A stretch of DNA of 64,000 bases from Parapristionchus giblindavisi (taxonomy: Eukaryota; Nematoda; Chromadorea; Rhabditida; Diplogasteridae): NCBI GenBank assembly GCA_943737045.1, contig CALSFV010000291.1, positions 62,001 to 126,000 of the forward strand. The letters are read 5' to 3'. The position numbers were made by a program, and so were the translations under genes. Positions 44,065-55,342 of this stretch are shown here, in pieces. How positions within the stretch are numbered: position 1 is the stretch's first letter; the number at the start of each line of letters is the position of its first letter. The notes beneath the pieces are model-generated. The model saw nothing but the letters and a program-made list of their open reading frames with translations. It was not told the origin of the DNA and did not search any database.

Positions 44065-44332
44065 CTCTGGAAATTTCTCCCCGCGGGGCACCCTGTCTAA
44101 GCCCTCTACCCCGCGGGGCACCCTGTCTAAGCCCTCTACCCCGCGGGGCACCCTGTCTTTAGTTTCCCAGCGGGGCACAGTGTTGCTCACTCCGCGGGGC
44201 ACCCTGTCTAAACAAGCCACCCCGCGGGGCACCCTGTCATTTCAGAGACTCGACAAGCTGCCCCGCAGGGTGCCCGGCAGAGTGCCCCGTGGGGCGAGTG
44301 ACAGGGTGCGACGCGGGGAAAAAATTCCAGAG
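44065..44332. repeat. GC-rich CCCCGCGGGG element, copy 3
   Basis: CTCTGGAAATTTCTCC at the left, GGGGAAAAAATTCCAGAG at the right. Units CCCCGCGGGGCACCCTGTC, spaced by TAAGCCCTCTAC, turn orientation near 44260. Translations such as TPRGTLSKPSTPRGTLSK are repeat artefacts. Confidence 0.92.
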
Positions 44333-44444
44333 AATAAGAAAAATAGTAAAAAAGGTTAGATTCGAGATTCAGTGTGCGCGTTTTCAAGTTTTTTTCGCGC
44401 GACATTTGCCAAAAAATAATATTTTAAATATGGTTTTCTCATTT

Positions 44445-44624
44445 CTCTGGAAATTTCTCCCGCGGGGCACCCTGTCTAAGCCCTCTACCCCACGGGGCAC
44501 CCTGCCTTTAGTTTCCCCGCGGGGCACCCTGTCTAAACAAGCCACCCCGCGGGGCACCCTGTCATTTCAGAGACTCAACAAGCTGCCCCGCAGGGTGCCC
44601 GATCGCGGGGAAAAAATCCCAGAG
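44445..44624. repeat. GC-rich CCCCGCGGGG element, copy 4
   Basis: Same architecture as 44065-44332, about 110 bp downstream; right end GGGGAAAAAATCCCAGAG. Confidence 0.92.
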
Positions 44625-44932
44625 TTTACGTAATTTAAAATTTAAAAACTTTCCACTGTTAAATTGTTCAGGAATGGAGTAAAACAACAGACAGAATTCT
44701 CATGTCTCATGTTCAATTTCAATGGCGTAATAATTCGAGGGAATAGAGGGAACTCCCGGGGATACTCCGGGTATCCCATTTCAAGTGGCGTAATCTGCAG
44801 TATTTACTGTATCTGCTTGCTTGTGTTTCTCGCAATAGACGATCTGTGCTCTATTTTCACTAACAATAAAATGGTAGGCGGAGTGATATTTTGCATCACA
44901 TTGACACCGCTCAATAGCACAGCCTCCATCAT

Positions 44933-45004
44933 GACTGCTTGGCGCAATGGTAGCGCGTTCGACTCCAGATCGAAAGGTTGGGCGTTCGATCCGCTCAGTG
45001 GTCA
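44933..45004 (+). tRNA. tRNA-Trp (anticodon CCA)
   Basis: Acceptor GACTGCT pairs with AGTGGTC (two G-T pairs), D arm GCGCAATGGTAGCGC, anticodon stem TTCGA/TCGAA with loop CTCCAGA, T arm GGGCGTTCGATCCGCTC, discriminator A. All stems pair, although several bases differ from the usual tRNA-Trp, and no strong T-run follows closely. Could be functional or a recently diverged copy. Confidence 0.8.
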
Positions 45005-45066
45005 GAATCTTTTGCTAATTTTAGGGTAATGCTAGAATGGACAAGACTAGTGGACGGACGAAGCTT

Positions 45067-45186
45067 TAAAGGGAGCGTTACCTCTCTCAATGGTCTCTTC
45101 ATTGCGCACACTATTTCTCTGTTCTCTAACAACGAGAGAGCATTGCGCGTCGAAGAGACCATTGAGTATGGTTACGCTCCCTTTAA
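45067..45186. mobile_element. Hairpin MITE AAAGGGAGCGTAACC family
   Basis: Ends TTTAAAGGGAGCGTTACC and GGTTACGCTCCCTTTAA; directly abuts the next foldback. Confidence 0.93.
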
Positions 45187-47180
45187 GAGCCCGGATCTGT
45201 AAGACTCGAGCATTTCGGTCAGATTCCGGACATTTCGCCAAGAATTTTGATTCAGGCCACTGTACTTTATGGGTGTAGGATACCTTGGGCCCACACTACA
45301 AAATGGTAGCCAAAGTGGCCCTAGCAGTGGAACGCGGCGTGCCAGGTGGGCGCCAAGTTTGAAAGCTCGATTTTCATATTTTTTCAACCGAACAAGCTAG
45401 AGTCCAAATTGTGTTAGGCATGCCCAATGTGCACAGAAACACTATTGAGATTAATTTTAAGCAATTCTTAGACTGATTTTTTGACCCGAATTTTCGTTTT
45501 TTTTCGATTTCTCGGCATCTCATTTTCAATTCCGCAAAAGTTCTCTAGTATATCCATGTAGCCCAACTACTAGTGCATGTAACCCTGCTAGGCGGATATC
45601 GATCTTGGATTGCGCGTGTCGGAAAAAATCGGTCTGAGTGTTCCCAACTTGACTCAGAAACGTTATTTCATTATTTTTTGCTGTATTTTCCAAACGATTG
45701 GTGCGGAATTGTGGTCTACTCACAGTTTCGAGGTGAGACGAGTAAAATGACACAAGAAGCCCATCACTTGGATCAATTTGAAAATTTCGATTTTCATGAC
45801 CCGGGGGTCATGGTCGAAAATTTCAAAATTTCTCAAGTTTGAAATGTTTTCATTTATGTGGCTTCTTGTAAAGTACTAATGATGTGAATAATATTCAGCC
45901 AATGCTCAATGGCTGATCTCTCCTTTCAACCATTTTTCGAAAATTTTCGTTCTGAATGCGTGCGAAAAATCTGAATTGTGTTTGAATCAGTTTCCAACTT
46001 GCTTTCCGTAACATTCTGTCATATTACTTTGCAATGTACATAATCAATATGAAAATCGTTTAATTTTGAAAATTCAAAAAATTCAATTTGAGTGCCTACT
46101 TTTTCGGCAAATTTCTGAAATATTGCATTTTTTCGACTCGAATGCCGCGACAATTAGCAAATAACAGTGACAATGTAATGTTTCATGATGAGTAAACATA
46201 GTAGAACTGAAATCCCGGCATTCGGCTCACTTTTGAAAAAAATCGATTTCCATGACCCCTGGGTCATGGTAAAAAAATATGAATTTTCCAAAATTAACGA
46301 TTTTCATATTGATTATGTACATTGCAAATTACTTAGATAGAATGTTACAGAACGTAAGTTGGAAACTGATTCAAGCACAATTCTGACCTTTTCGCACGCA
46401 TTCAACATAAAGGTTTTCGAAAAATGGTTGAAAGGAGAGATCAGCCATTGAGCATTGGCTGAATATTCTTCACATCATTAGTGCTTCACAATAAGCACCA
46501 TAAATGAAAACATTTCAAACTTGAGAAATTTTGAAATTTTCGACCATGACCCCTGGGTCATGAAAATCGAAATTTTCAAATTGATCCAAGTGATGGGCTT
46601 CTTGTGTCATTTTACTCGACTCACCTCGAAACATTGAGTAGACCACAATTCCGCACTCACTAAATTGGAAAATACAGCAAAAAATCATGAAATAACGCTT
46701 CTGAGTCAAGTTGGAAACACTCAGACCGATTTTTTCCGACACGCGCAATCCAAGATCGATTTCCGCCTAGCAGGGTTACATGCACTAGTAGTTGGGCTAC
46801 ATGGATATACTAGAGAACTTTTGCGGAATTGAAATTGAGATGCCGAGAAATCGAAAAAAACCGAAAATTCGGGTCAAAAAATCAGTCTAGGAATTGCCTA
46901 AAATTAATCTCAATAGTGTTTCTGTGCACATTGGGCATGCCTAACACAATGCCGAAGAAATTTGGACTCTAGCTTGTTCGGTTGAAAAAATATGAAAATC
47001 GAGTTTTCAAACTTGGCGCCCACCTGGCGCGCCGCTTTCCACTGCTATTGCCACTTTGGGTACCATTTTGTAATGTGGGCCCAAGGTACCCTACACCCAT
47101 AAAGTACAGTGGCCTGAATCAAAATTCTTGGCGAAATGTCCGGCCAATGCTCGAGTCTTACAGATCCGAGCTCTTAAGCT
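45187..47180. mobile_element. Foldback element of about 2 kb
   Basis: The left arm 45187-46130 mirrors 46240-47180 (for example 'cggatctgtaagactcgagc' against 'gctcgagtcttacagatccg'). Both arms carry 'catgacccctgggtcatg'-type inner palindromes and a GGCGCCAAGTTTGAAA box. A fragment is at 15.53-15.96 kb. Frames inside are mirror artefacts. Confidence 0.93.
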
Positions 47181-47485
47181 AACTCTTCGTGGGTTACTTA
47201 TATATATATTTTAAATTGTACATGATTACGCATTTACTGTTTATGCATTTTCTGATTTGTTTAGTTCACAAACATCTTGGTATTACGGTGAACACGGTAT
47301 GGCTACTAACTGCTCTTGATTGCCAGTTATAGAATATTCCGAAGCATCCGCACTTCTGAAAATACAAAAACATTCAATGAGAATAATGCGATGAATATTT
47401 TCTATATTTGTTATAATATTTATTAAAATAATTTTTTTTATTTTTTTAAAATTATTATTCTATGCGATAAATAATAATATTACAA

Positions 47486-47488
<3 letters not shown>
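47181..47488. other. Intergenic AT-rich DNA
   Basis: No gene or repeat recognised. Confidence 0.6.
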
Positions 47489-47533
<45 letters not shown>

Positions 47534-47560
47534 TTATTTATTTATTTATTTATTTATCAT
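47489..47560 (-). repeat. (TA)n run and (AAATA)-type LINE tail
   Basis: A (TA)n tract (47489-47529) next to repeats of ATTT, which on the minus strand form the AAATAAATAAAT tail of the LINE whose RT starts upstream. Confidence 0.85.
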
Positions 47561-49165
47561 ACATCCAATAAAGATGTGACAACATTTGAAACGAATAATA
47601 AATAAGTGAATAGGAGAATCGGGAAGTGGGTGGTAGGAATTGGGGAGGGAGAAGTGGGAGGGGAGTGCGGGTCTTCATATGTAGACTTAATAAGATCAAA
47701 GATCAACATGATCTAAGATAGGTTGGCAAGACCTGGCGGGGGAGGAGTCCGCATTGATTCAATATATATCGGATTGAATCGAGTCTACTATGAGGAAGTG
47801 CACTAAAGAGGTGTGATGGTAATTCCTAATTTAGCAATAAGGTCAGGGCAAGAAATTAATTTAGCTTTAATGATTGGGGTGCTATGTAACAGGGTGGGTG
47901 AACCAGTAACACAATGTAATTTGGTCAATAAACGGGCACACCTAACAGCAAAAGATGAACGGAGGTTTTCACGTCTAGTTACAGGAATATGAAATGCAAA
48001 ACAAGATAATCGACCAAATGTAGGTTTGAAAACAAAGAAATGGCTAGATGGAAGATCTACTTCACAACGAAGAATCTTTAAAGCATAAATAATATCGATC
48101 ACTGTTCGTCTATGATAGAGGGTAGAGAGATTGAACAAGGTTAATCTATCAAGATAATGGGGGAAGATACCTGTGTGGAAACACCGATAATACAATAGAC
48201 GGGTAAATAAATGGGACACGTTCTCTAATTTACGAACAAGACCCTTAGAGGAAGGGGACCATACTGGGGATGCATATTCAATAATGGGAAGGATATAACA
48301 TTTAAAGGCATGAATATAAACATTGGGTCTAGTACAGGAGATCGAACGAAATAGAAGATACACTAAAGAGATGGCTTTCTTTGTGATAATGGAAATGTGA
48401 GAGGAAAAATTGAGAAGAGGGTCAAGAAAGACTCCTAGGTCACGGGTAGATAGAGATGAAGGAAGTGGATGAGAGTGGATACAGTATGGCAGAGAGGGGT
48501 TGTTTTTGCCTATATAAAGTACAGTGCATTTGTTTTGTGCAACTGTCAACTGCCATTTTTGACAGTATTCTACTATAAGTGAAATACCCTGAGAAAGTTG
48601 AGTATGAGAAGCTAATGGTTTTAATGGACTAAATGTAGAGTATAGTTTGATGTCATCAGCAAAAATTTTTATATCTATTAAAGGGAGAGGATCTATAACC
48701 CTGGGTAGTTCCGAAAGATAGATCAAAAACAGTAGTGGGCCCAAAACTGTACCTTGTGGTACTCCTGATGTGACATCCCTCTCAGAAGAGAGGGAATCAC
48801 CAAGACGTACTCTAAAAGATCGATTATCTAAAAATGAATTAAACCACGCAAGAATGTTACTTCTGATTCCAATAGACTCCAACTTATGTAAAAGTTTAGA
48901 GTGAGAAACAGAGTCGAATGCCTTAGCAAGATCAATATATATTACATCGGTACAGAGATCGCGGTCAATAGAGTTGCGCCATGCCTGAGTACAATGCAGG
49001 AGTTGGGATACAGTAGATCTACCGGACATAAAACCGAATTGTTCCTGAGGGATTATAGTGTGGATATTACACCATTTCATAATGCGCGGTTTGAGAAAAC
49101 GTTCTAAAACTTTACATGCAATGGGAGTGAGCGAGATTGGACGAAAATGGGAAACAATAGATGGG
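47561..49165 (-). mobile_element. 5'-truncated LINE (jockey/CR1-like) with intact RT frame
   Basis: Minus-strand non-LTR element: the RT frame (47803-49160), a 3' untranslated part (47561-47802) and the simple tail below it. 5' truncation, and its meeting with a (TA)n tract at 49170-49262, are typical of target-primed reverse transcription into a simple repeat. Confidence 0.85.
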
Positions 49166-49169
49166 GAGG

Positions 49170-49266
<97 letters not shown>

Positions 49267-49497
49267 CACCTTGAACGCTTCACGATACAATCTGCTTAGG
49301 GCATAATGGACGAAGAATGTCTGACCGTAGGTCGTCATGGCAAGAATAACCTGGTGAATAGCGAAAATCGATAAGTTCATGAGTGTGGGAATCCTAATTG
49401 TAAGAAAAAGAAACATACCATGTGAGTTTGAAAGAGTGCGACCATCTCTGGATCCAGAAATGGAATAAGTAAAGGCATACGAAGAGACCACATGCAC
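47803..49497 (-). CDS. LINE reverse transcriptase ORF (RT of jockey/CR1 type)
   Basis: The RT region is the part downstream of an (IY)n run that translates the (TA)n microsatellite. Motifs: [20 protein letters not shown] (fingers), [37 protein letters not shown] (motif A), [20 protein letters not shown] (motif B), [12 protein letters not shown] with the catalytic ADD (motif C), [11 protein letters not shown], then thumb text including [15 protein letters not shown]. It runs unbroken to a stop at 47803. No endonuclease or zinc-knuckle ORF precedes it. Residues upstream of the (IY)n run (49263-49497) do not match an RT and are probably flanking DNA read in frame. The intact frame suggests a recent insertion. 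Confidence 0.9.
49166..49263. repeat. (TA)n microsatellite at the LINE 5' junction
   Basis: About 46 TA units without interruption. Confidence 0.95.
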
Positions 49498-49616
49498 AGA
49501 AACCTAGATGATGGCTGATACAAACTGCGAGATTATTGATTACTTTACCACGAAAATGTGAAGATTACGGTATGAACTAGGGATGATCTGATTATTCCCT
49601 GTATTATTTGATACTT

Positions 49617-49712
49617 CTTTAAAGGGAGCGTAACCTCACTCAATAGTCACTTCGACGCGCAATGCTCTCTAGTTGTTAGAGAACAGAGAAATAGTGTGCG
49701 CAATGAAGAGGG
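49617..49712. mobile_element. Truncated hairpin MITE AAAGGGAGCGTAACC
   Basis: The left end is intact; the right arm is lost after 'gcgcaatgaagag'. Confidence 0.85.
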
Positions 49713-49734
49713 AATGATCCTCGTACCTTTGCGT

Positions 49735-49978
49735 TTTCGGGTTCCTATGAAAACAATTAAATTGTGAATAATTTTATAATTTGCCCCACAGTTAAATCTT
49801 TTCGCAAAAGTATAAATTTGTCCGAACTCGATATGTAATAGTTTATTGTTATTTCTTTGCTACCTAAGTTGTGACATAGTATTTTATGTAATTCGCTACA
49901 AGTGTTCACTATCCTTGTAACGCATACTGTGTGCGGCATACATTTATAATTATTAAATAAATAAATAAATAATTAAAT
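49735..49978 (+). mobile_element. LINE 3' tail fragment
   Basis: Ends in AAATAAATAAATAAATAA. The text 'gttatttctttgctacctaa' recurs on the minus strand at 51.73-51.95 and 59.14-59.35 kb. The body upstream is missing. Confidence 0.7.
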
Positions 49979-50174
49979 TTATTAGTATTAATATGGAAGA
50001 TGTTACTTTTATAATACTGAACAAGAGCGTGTTCAGCGACTACTATGAGACACATGATAAGATTTCCCCAATTCCAAATATCGAATGGCTGAATATTATA
50101 CAAACATGAAAGTACATTTATCCAAATGTGCGAAGTGTTTAGTGGAAACAAAAAATATAGTATTTTTTATTGTG

Positions 50175-50320
50175 CTTTAAAGTTAGCGTAGCCTCTCTCA
50201 ATGGTCTCTTCGACATGCAATTCTATCCCGTTCTTAGAGAATAGAGAAATAGTGTGCATAATGTAGCTATAATGCTCTATAGAGACCATTGATCTCGAGA
50301 GAGGTAGCGCTTACTTTAAT
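50175..50320. mobile_element. Diverged hairpin MITE AAAGGGAGCGTAACC family
   Basis: Arms TTTAAAGTTAGCGTAGCC and GGTAGCGCTTACTTTAA, with GGTCTCTTC-type inner text. Confidence 0.8.
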
Positions 50321-50349
50321 TACATATTTAGTTTTCGAAACCCGCTTAA

Positions 50350-51510
50350 ATTTATGGATCCCTTATTTAAGAGACCGGATCGGTAAGACTCGAGCATTCT
50401 GACCCCCTGCCGGACATTCGCCAAGACTTTCGATCTGGGCCTCAATACTTTCATCATAGACACATACCGGGGGGAGACCGATGAAAGTTATAGTGAAAAT
50501 GCCCTTGGGTTCAAACCCGGCTCACATATGTTTCATAAAATAAATATTTGAAAAATTCATAACTTTTTAGGACTTTTATTTCTTTTTATTAGTGACTAAC
50601 ATGTCAAGCACTCTTACAAACACTGCTGAACATTAATATCATATCGGTCTGAATATGTTTTTTGTGTCTGAATTTCAGATTTTTCTTCTTCTATCCTCGT
50701 TGAAGAGATACTGCAAGAAATGCCATAGTGTATATTGTAGCCCTGACGATTATGCACATGGTGGTCACATTCCCTTGGCCAGCCAGTTTGTCTTAAGCCT
50801 CGAGAATTACAACTGAATGTGAGATATGTGTAAATTACAAAAATCGAAAATTAAATTTCTTGAATTTCGCAAGAGTAAGAGGTAGCTTTATTATGTCATT
50901 TTACTCGTAGTGATGCGCGTACATAGGAATAATATACAAATAGACTCGGACTACATTTTTTAAAAAATTAGAAAAATAATTTTTTTTTTCAGTCGACCGT
51001 CAAGGCAAGTTGATTCATAGGGCGGATGGTGGCTGATGCATGTGTGTTTGCAGAAACGACTCCAACGTGAAAAATCGTCGTTTCGCAGATCTAGAATTTA
51101 TTTATTAAATTATCAAACTTGAAAATTTATATGTTTCTTTGATATAAATCGGTTGCAAGGTAGTGTACTGCATCCAAAGCTGTACCATTTTAATCAGTTG
51201 GAGTATACGGTATTGAACTACCGTAATCGCGAGGAATCGCGAACTAATTTTTTTATTCATTCGACCCATGATTCTCAACCATGACCCTGGTTCATGGTTG
51301 AGAATGGTTGAGGTCGGAAAATTCATGATGATCCCAGACCAAATACTATTTGCTATTATATCAACAGTGGGCCAACTTTTATTTTTATGGATGCCATAGC
51401 TCGAATTACCGTAATCTAGCTACCGTATCCTATAATAATGCGGTGAGATTCTCGGAACATTTAGGTGCGTGCATTACTATTACGGTAATTCGAGTTATGG
51501 TATCACTAAA
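50350..51510. repeat. Composite of foldback-family fragments
   Basis: 50350-50530 matches the terminal part of the 3.06-4.72 kb element. 50630-50720 and 50780-51130 match the 1-2960 element (inverted). 51170-51510 matches the 12.53-12.87 kb element. No intact palindrome or gene. Confidence 0.75.
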
Positions 51511-51534
51511 CAACGGAAGTCGCTCAAAGGCTAG

Positions 51535-51700
51535 ATCTCCCCCCGCCTCTCGATTGTCTCTCCGCTGCCTGTCTCTAACACGGCTGAACGCGCTATATGA
51601 CATATAAAATAGATAGGCATAGTTTCTGAACCACGCGAAACAAGAAACTCTCTTCTACCAATAAAACAAGTGATTTTTATACGCTCAATAACAAGATTAT
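51535..51700. repeat. Dispersed repeat, as at 34.09-34.30 kb
   Basis: Shares 'cgcctctcgattgtctctcc' and 'gtgatttttatacgctcaat'. Confidence 0.7.
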
Positions 51701-51729
51701 CAGGAAGGAATGATGGTTTTCCAATTCTT

Positions 51730-51945
51730 GATCTTAATAACAAATAATTTATGCGTTACAATGATAACTTATAATAGCGAATAATTGATGTCGTGATGAA
51801 TTACATAAAATACGATGCCACAACCTAGGTAGAAAAAAAAATTAATTATTACATTTCGAGTAACGAAAAATTAATACATTTCCGGAAAGATTTAACTGAG
51901 GTGCAGATAATAGAATTATTACTTTTTTATGTTATTCCAATTGCC
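51730..51945 (-). mobile_element. LINE 3' tail fragment
   Basis: Text 'ttacatttcgagtaacg' and 'aatacatttccggaaagatt' as at 59.14-59.35 kb. Confidence 0.75.
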
Positions 51946-52063
51946 AACAAAACGATTTGATCTTGACTTGAATCTTGTGAATAACAATGGGTGAGTGTCT
52001 CATATCGATTCATTTTTATAGTTTCATATAGTTTCTTCCAACTCTCCTATCTCAATCTATCTG

Positions 52064-52155
52064 TGGCCGTATGCAAGAACCGTTTTCCGGGAAACTGTGA
52101 CGTCACTAGCGTAGGCGGGGACTTTTGGGAAACGCCGACTATGCTTGTGGCGTCG
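52064..52155. mobile_element. Degraded TGACGTCA hairpin MITE
   Basis: The left arm is kept (TGGCCGTATGCAAGAACCG, GTGACGTCAC); the right arm is diverged. Confidence 0.7.
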
Positions 52156-52182
52156 ACTGTGGTAGGTGATGGTACTAGTGAT

Positions 52183-52413
52183 TCATTTCTGTCCCGTCAC
52201 TCTCATTCCCTTTCCGATTCCTCTGAATCTCCACGCAGAGATGGTGTCGTCCTCGAATTCAAAATGGCCGAGTTTTGAGATGCCCTTGATCGCCGACTTC
52301 GGTAGTTCTTCGTTCTTCACAGTTCGCAAATGCACCGATACTCCTCGAAGCAGTTTCACAGTGGTGAGGGCGACGAACACAGTGTTGATGTTCTTCTCCT
52401 TTCCAAGAAACAT
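52183..52413 (-). pseudogene. Coding-like exon fragment beside a foldback
   Basis: Minus strand, ATG or spliced entry after TTGTTAG, 76 codons: FLGKEKNINTVFVALTTVKL, LRGVSVHLRTVKNEELPKSA, IKGISKLGHFEFEDDTISAW, RFRGIGKGMRVTGQK, stop. High codon quality and GC, and no mirror partner. The 52428-53420 foldback sits directly 5' of it, so any upstream exon is cut off or far away. Family not recognised. Confidence 0.45.
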
Positions 52414-52427
52414 CTAACAAGGGAAGT

Positions 52428-53420
52428 GTAAGAAATATCTTTTAGACCTATAGACGAAAGTATTTTTCCTCGATAGCTATAGGCAATATAAGGTCGGAAC
52501 CAAAAAATCAGCGGCTGGCATGCACTTTCCGATTTTATATAATTAATCAAATTTTGTACATTCGAACGCGCTGTTTTCAGGCTGTGTATGCTATGAAATA
52601 AGACACCCCTGATAGAGCCCTTGAGAGAGCAGTGAGAACATGGCGACGTGGTGTAATGGTAGCGTGCTCACTTCTTGATCACTATGTGGGTGGTTCGAAT
52701 ACACCTATGGAAATTTTTTTTTGCTAATTTTTAAACGTTCCGGACTTGTAATTTTGATCAGAAAAAAAAAATTATAATATTATGCCCGTTGATAGGTTTG
52801 GATTCACCTTTGAGACTTCACCGATGTCACCGTGAAAAGGAAGAGTAGTTTGGAAAATTTGATCAAACCTATTTGCAGAAGTTATCAAAGCGATATTCTT
52901 CGGTAGCAACTTGGTACATATAAGCTCTCTCCCAAAATCAAATTATCACTATGCTAGTAAACGTAATGTTGGACAAGATTTATTTTTTGTTTTCCTAAAT
53001 GATGAAATTCAAGTTCAACAGCTACATAAAAATTGTGAAAAAGATTTTAAATTTTTTTCTGATCAAAATTACTCCGGAACGTTTAAAAGTCCGGAACGTT
53101 TAAAAATTAGCAAAAGAAAAATGTTCATAGGTGTATCCGAACCACCCACATAGTGATCAAGAAGTGAACACGCTACCACTACACCACGTCGTCACGTTCT
53201 CACTGCTCTGTCAAGGGCTCTATCAGGGGTGTCTTATTTCATAGCCTAAACAGAATGAAAACAGCGCGTTCGAATGTACCAAATTTGATTAATTATATAA
53301 AATCGGAAAGTACATGCCAGCCGCTGATTTTTTGGTTCCGACTTTATATTGCCTATAGCTATCGAGGAAAAATACTTTCGTCTATAATTCTAAAAGATAT
53401 TTCTTACACTTCCCTTGTAA
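52428..53420. mobile_element. Foldback element with tRNA-like arms
   Basis: Ends AAGGGAAGTGTAAGAAATAT and its complement. Each arm carries a tRNA-like text (GGTGTAATGGTAGCGTG... and GGTGGTTCGAA, 52640-52710 and 53130-53200). About 990 bp. The arms thus look like two head-to-head copies of a Pol III-type repeat. Confidence 0.85.
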
Positions 53421-53424
53421 ATCT

Positions 53425-53782
53425 ACGTCATGTTATCGTCCCTCCCCCAGCCATTGCCATTGCCTGATAGATCTCCATCCCCCTCCTTCTCACCTTTTCG
53501 CTCATTCTCTCTTTCTCACGCACTCTCTCTATCTATTTATTTCTCTTTCTATATCTAATATCTTAAACTCTTATGCGACACGAAATTTCTAGATGGTTCT
53601 AGAACTTTCGAACTACGTAGAAAGTTTTGCGCATATACATCTTAATCCAACCATAAAGCATTTTAAAGACAGTGCGGTTTAAAAAAAAGGCTAATTTTGT
53701 ACTCACATAGAAAATTTACTTAAATTTATAATTTCTTACTTTTCATTTTCTTATTATTAGAAATATCTGCGAAAGTCCTCTT
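53425..53782. other. Intergenic, CT-rich then AT-rich
   Basis: CTCTCTTTCTCACGCACTCTC tract at 53500-53545. No gene. Confidence 0.6.
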
Positions 53783-53902
53783 AAAGGGAGCGTAACCTCA
53801 CTCAATGGTCTCTTCGACGCGCAATGCTCTCTCGTTGTTAGAGAACAGAAAAATAGTGTGCGCAATGGAGAGACCATTGAGTGAGGTTACGCTCCCTTTA
53901 AA
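53783..53902. mobile_element. Hairpin MITE AAAGGGAGCGTAACC, near-perfect
   Basis: About 120 bp; arms almost identical, so probably a recent insertion. Confidence 0.95.
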
Positions 53903-53962
53903 AAGTAAGCAGTTGAATTTCTGATGTTCTGTTCTAAGCAGTCCATTTATTGGAACAGAAAA

Positions 53963-54087
53963 TTCTGTTATGCACTGTTACATTTGCGTTACGTGCCTAC
54001 GCCGTAACCCCCTCCGCCGCGTCGGAGAGGCGACGGAGGGGGTTACGGCATAGGCACGTAACGCAAATGTAACAGTGCATAAGAGAT
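53963..54087. mobile_element. GC-rich hairpin, arms GTTACGTGCCTACGCCG
   Basis: About 125 bp; arms of about 55 bp match almost perfectly (TTATGCACTGTTACATTTG...) around a CGCGTCGGAGAGGCGA centre. Confidence 0.92.
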
Positions 54088-54119
54088 TTTTTTTCTGAAG
54101 TACTTTAGGAGTAGGCAGT

Positions 54120-54409
54120 GGAAAAGGGAGAGGGAGAGAAGAGAGAGAAGACTAGATCGATTGAGAGAACCAGGTCAACATATATTCTCTCTGGCAATGA
54201 GATGACTGGAGGAGGGACTATATTTGAATTAACAAGCCATCTATGCAAGCTGTGCGAGCTTTATCTTGCAAAAGTAGAGTGATAGACATTAGGAGCATGG
54301 GCCCCCACTACATTCTTTTTTTATTTATTGTCGTTTTGTGACCTATCCAAATACCCATTTTTAATTTTCCTTTTCATTCTCTCTCTAATTCTTGACAGAG
54401 CTTCATTTC
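54120..54409. other. Intergenic, no feature
   Basis: A GGGAGAGGGAGAGAAGAGAG tract at 54125-54150; otherwise nothing. Confidence 0.55.
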
Positions 54410-55250
54410 TACAGTACCTTGCAAAAATCTGGCCACAAATTTGAATCGCTATAACTTTCTTCATACTTACAAGGGGATGGTCGCAACTGGTCCTGGCCAT
54501 ATGAGATGGCAATAGCATGACTAGGATCAGTTTTCGATGCTGATTACGAATCCGTTTTCAGAAAGTGCCTAATCGACCTGATTTTCGAGAAAATCGGTAT
54601 TGAAATTTGGCTTGTTTATTCGAAAAGTCGTGTAGTTTCCTTCACAAACTATCTGGATTGCATCGGGAAGATCCGGCAATGTAAGGTAAAGTATTGTGAG
54701 AGTTTATAGATGAGATCACCAGCTCACCCGGATGGTTTGCGCAGGAAACCACACGAATTTACCAATTAAAATATCGATTTCCTCGAAAATCAGGTCGATT
54801 AGGCACTTTCTGAAAACGGATTCGTAATCAGCATCGAAAACTGATCCTAGTCATGTTATTGCCATCTCATATGGCCAGGACCAGTTGCGACCATCCCCTT
54901 GTTAGCCCATCGACCCCCGATTTGTTTTATTAAATAATGTGACCATTGGAGAAAATTTGAATGTTATTAATTATTGCCTACGATGATGAAATGATTTCCT
55001 CATTCTTGAAATGCCGAGGTGCGATCGTAAAAATAGGTTTTATTTTAGGTAGATTTTTTTCTATTAGTCCAATTTTTTTTGTGAGAAACGAACAACTATC
55101 GGTGAACGTTTTAAGCCATTAGAAACGTTGCTTGCGCATCGCTCCGAGGAATTAGCTAATTTCGACTGACCTATATAAATCTCGTAAAATTGTCATAACT
55201 CAGTCTGTAGTTGAGCTACGTGCCTCCGATTCAACAAGTATCAACTGTGA
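54410..55250. mobile_element. Partial copy of the 6891-8344 foldback, interrupted
   Basis: Starts ACAGTACCTTGCAAAAATCTGG and runs through the first arm as far as 'gcctccgattcaacaagtat'. It is split by the 54471-54900 element, and the second arm is missing. Confidence 0.85.
54471..54900. mobile_element. MITE AAGGGGATGGTCGCAACTGG, nested
   Basis: 430 bp with long inverted repeats; inserted in the preceding foldback fragment. Family member at 13570-13871. Confidence 0.9.
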
Positions 55251-55342
55251 ACATTATTTCGAGCGAGTCTCGCAAAAACTGCGCACGGAAGGAGTTAAAG
55301 AAAAAGAGGAGGGAACTAAAATTTTTAAATTGTTAATTTCAG

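Noticed and set aside
44042..44633. Repetitive protein TPRGTLSKPSTPRGTLSK
   Set aside because: Translation of the CCCCGCGGGGCACCCTGTC units; the frame changes between copies.
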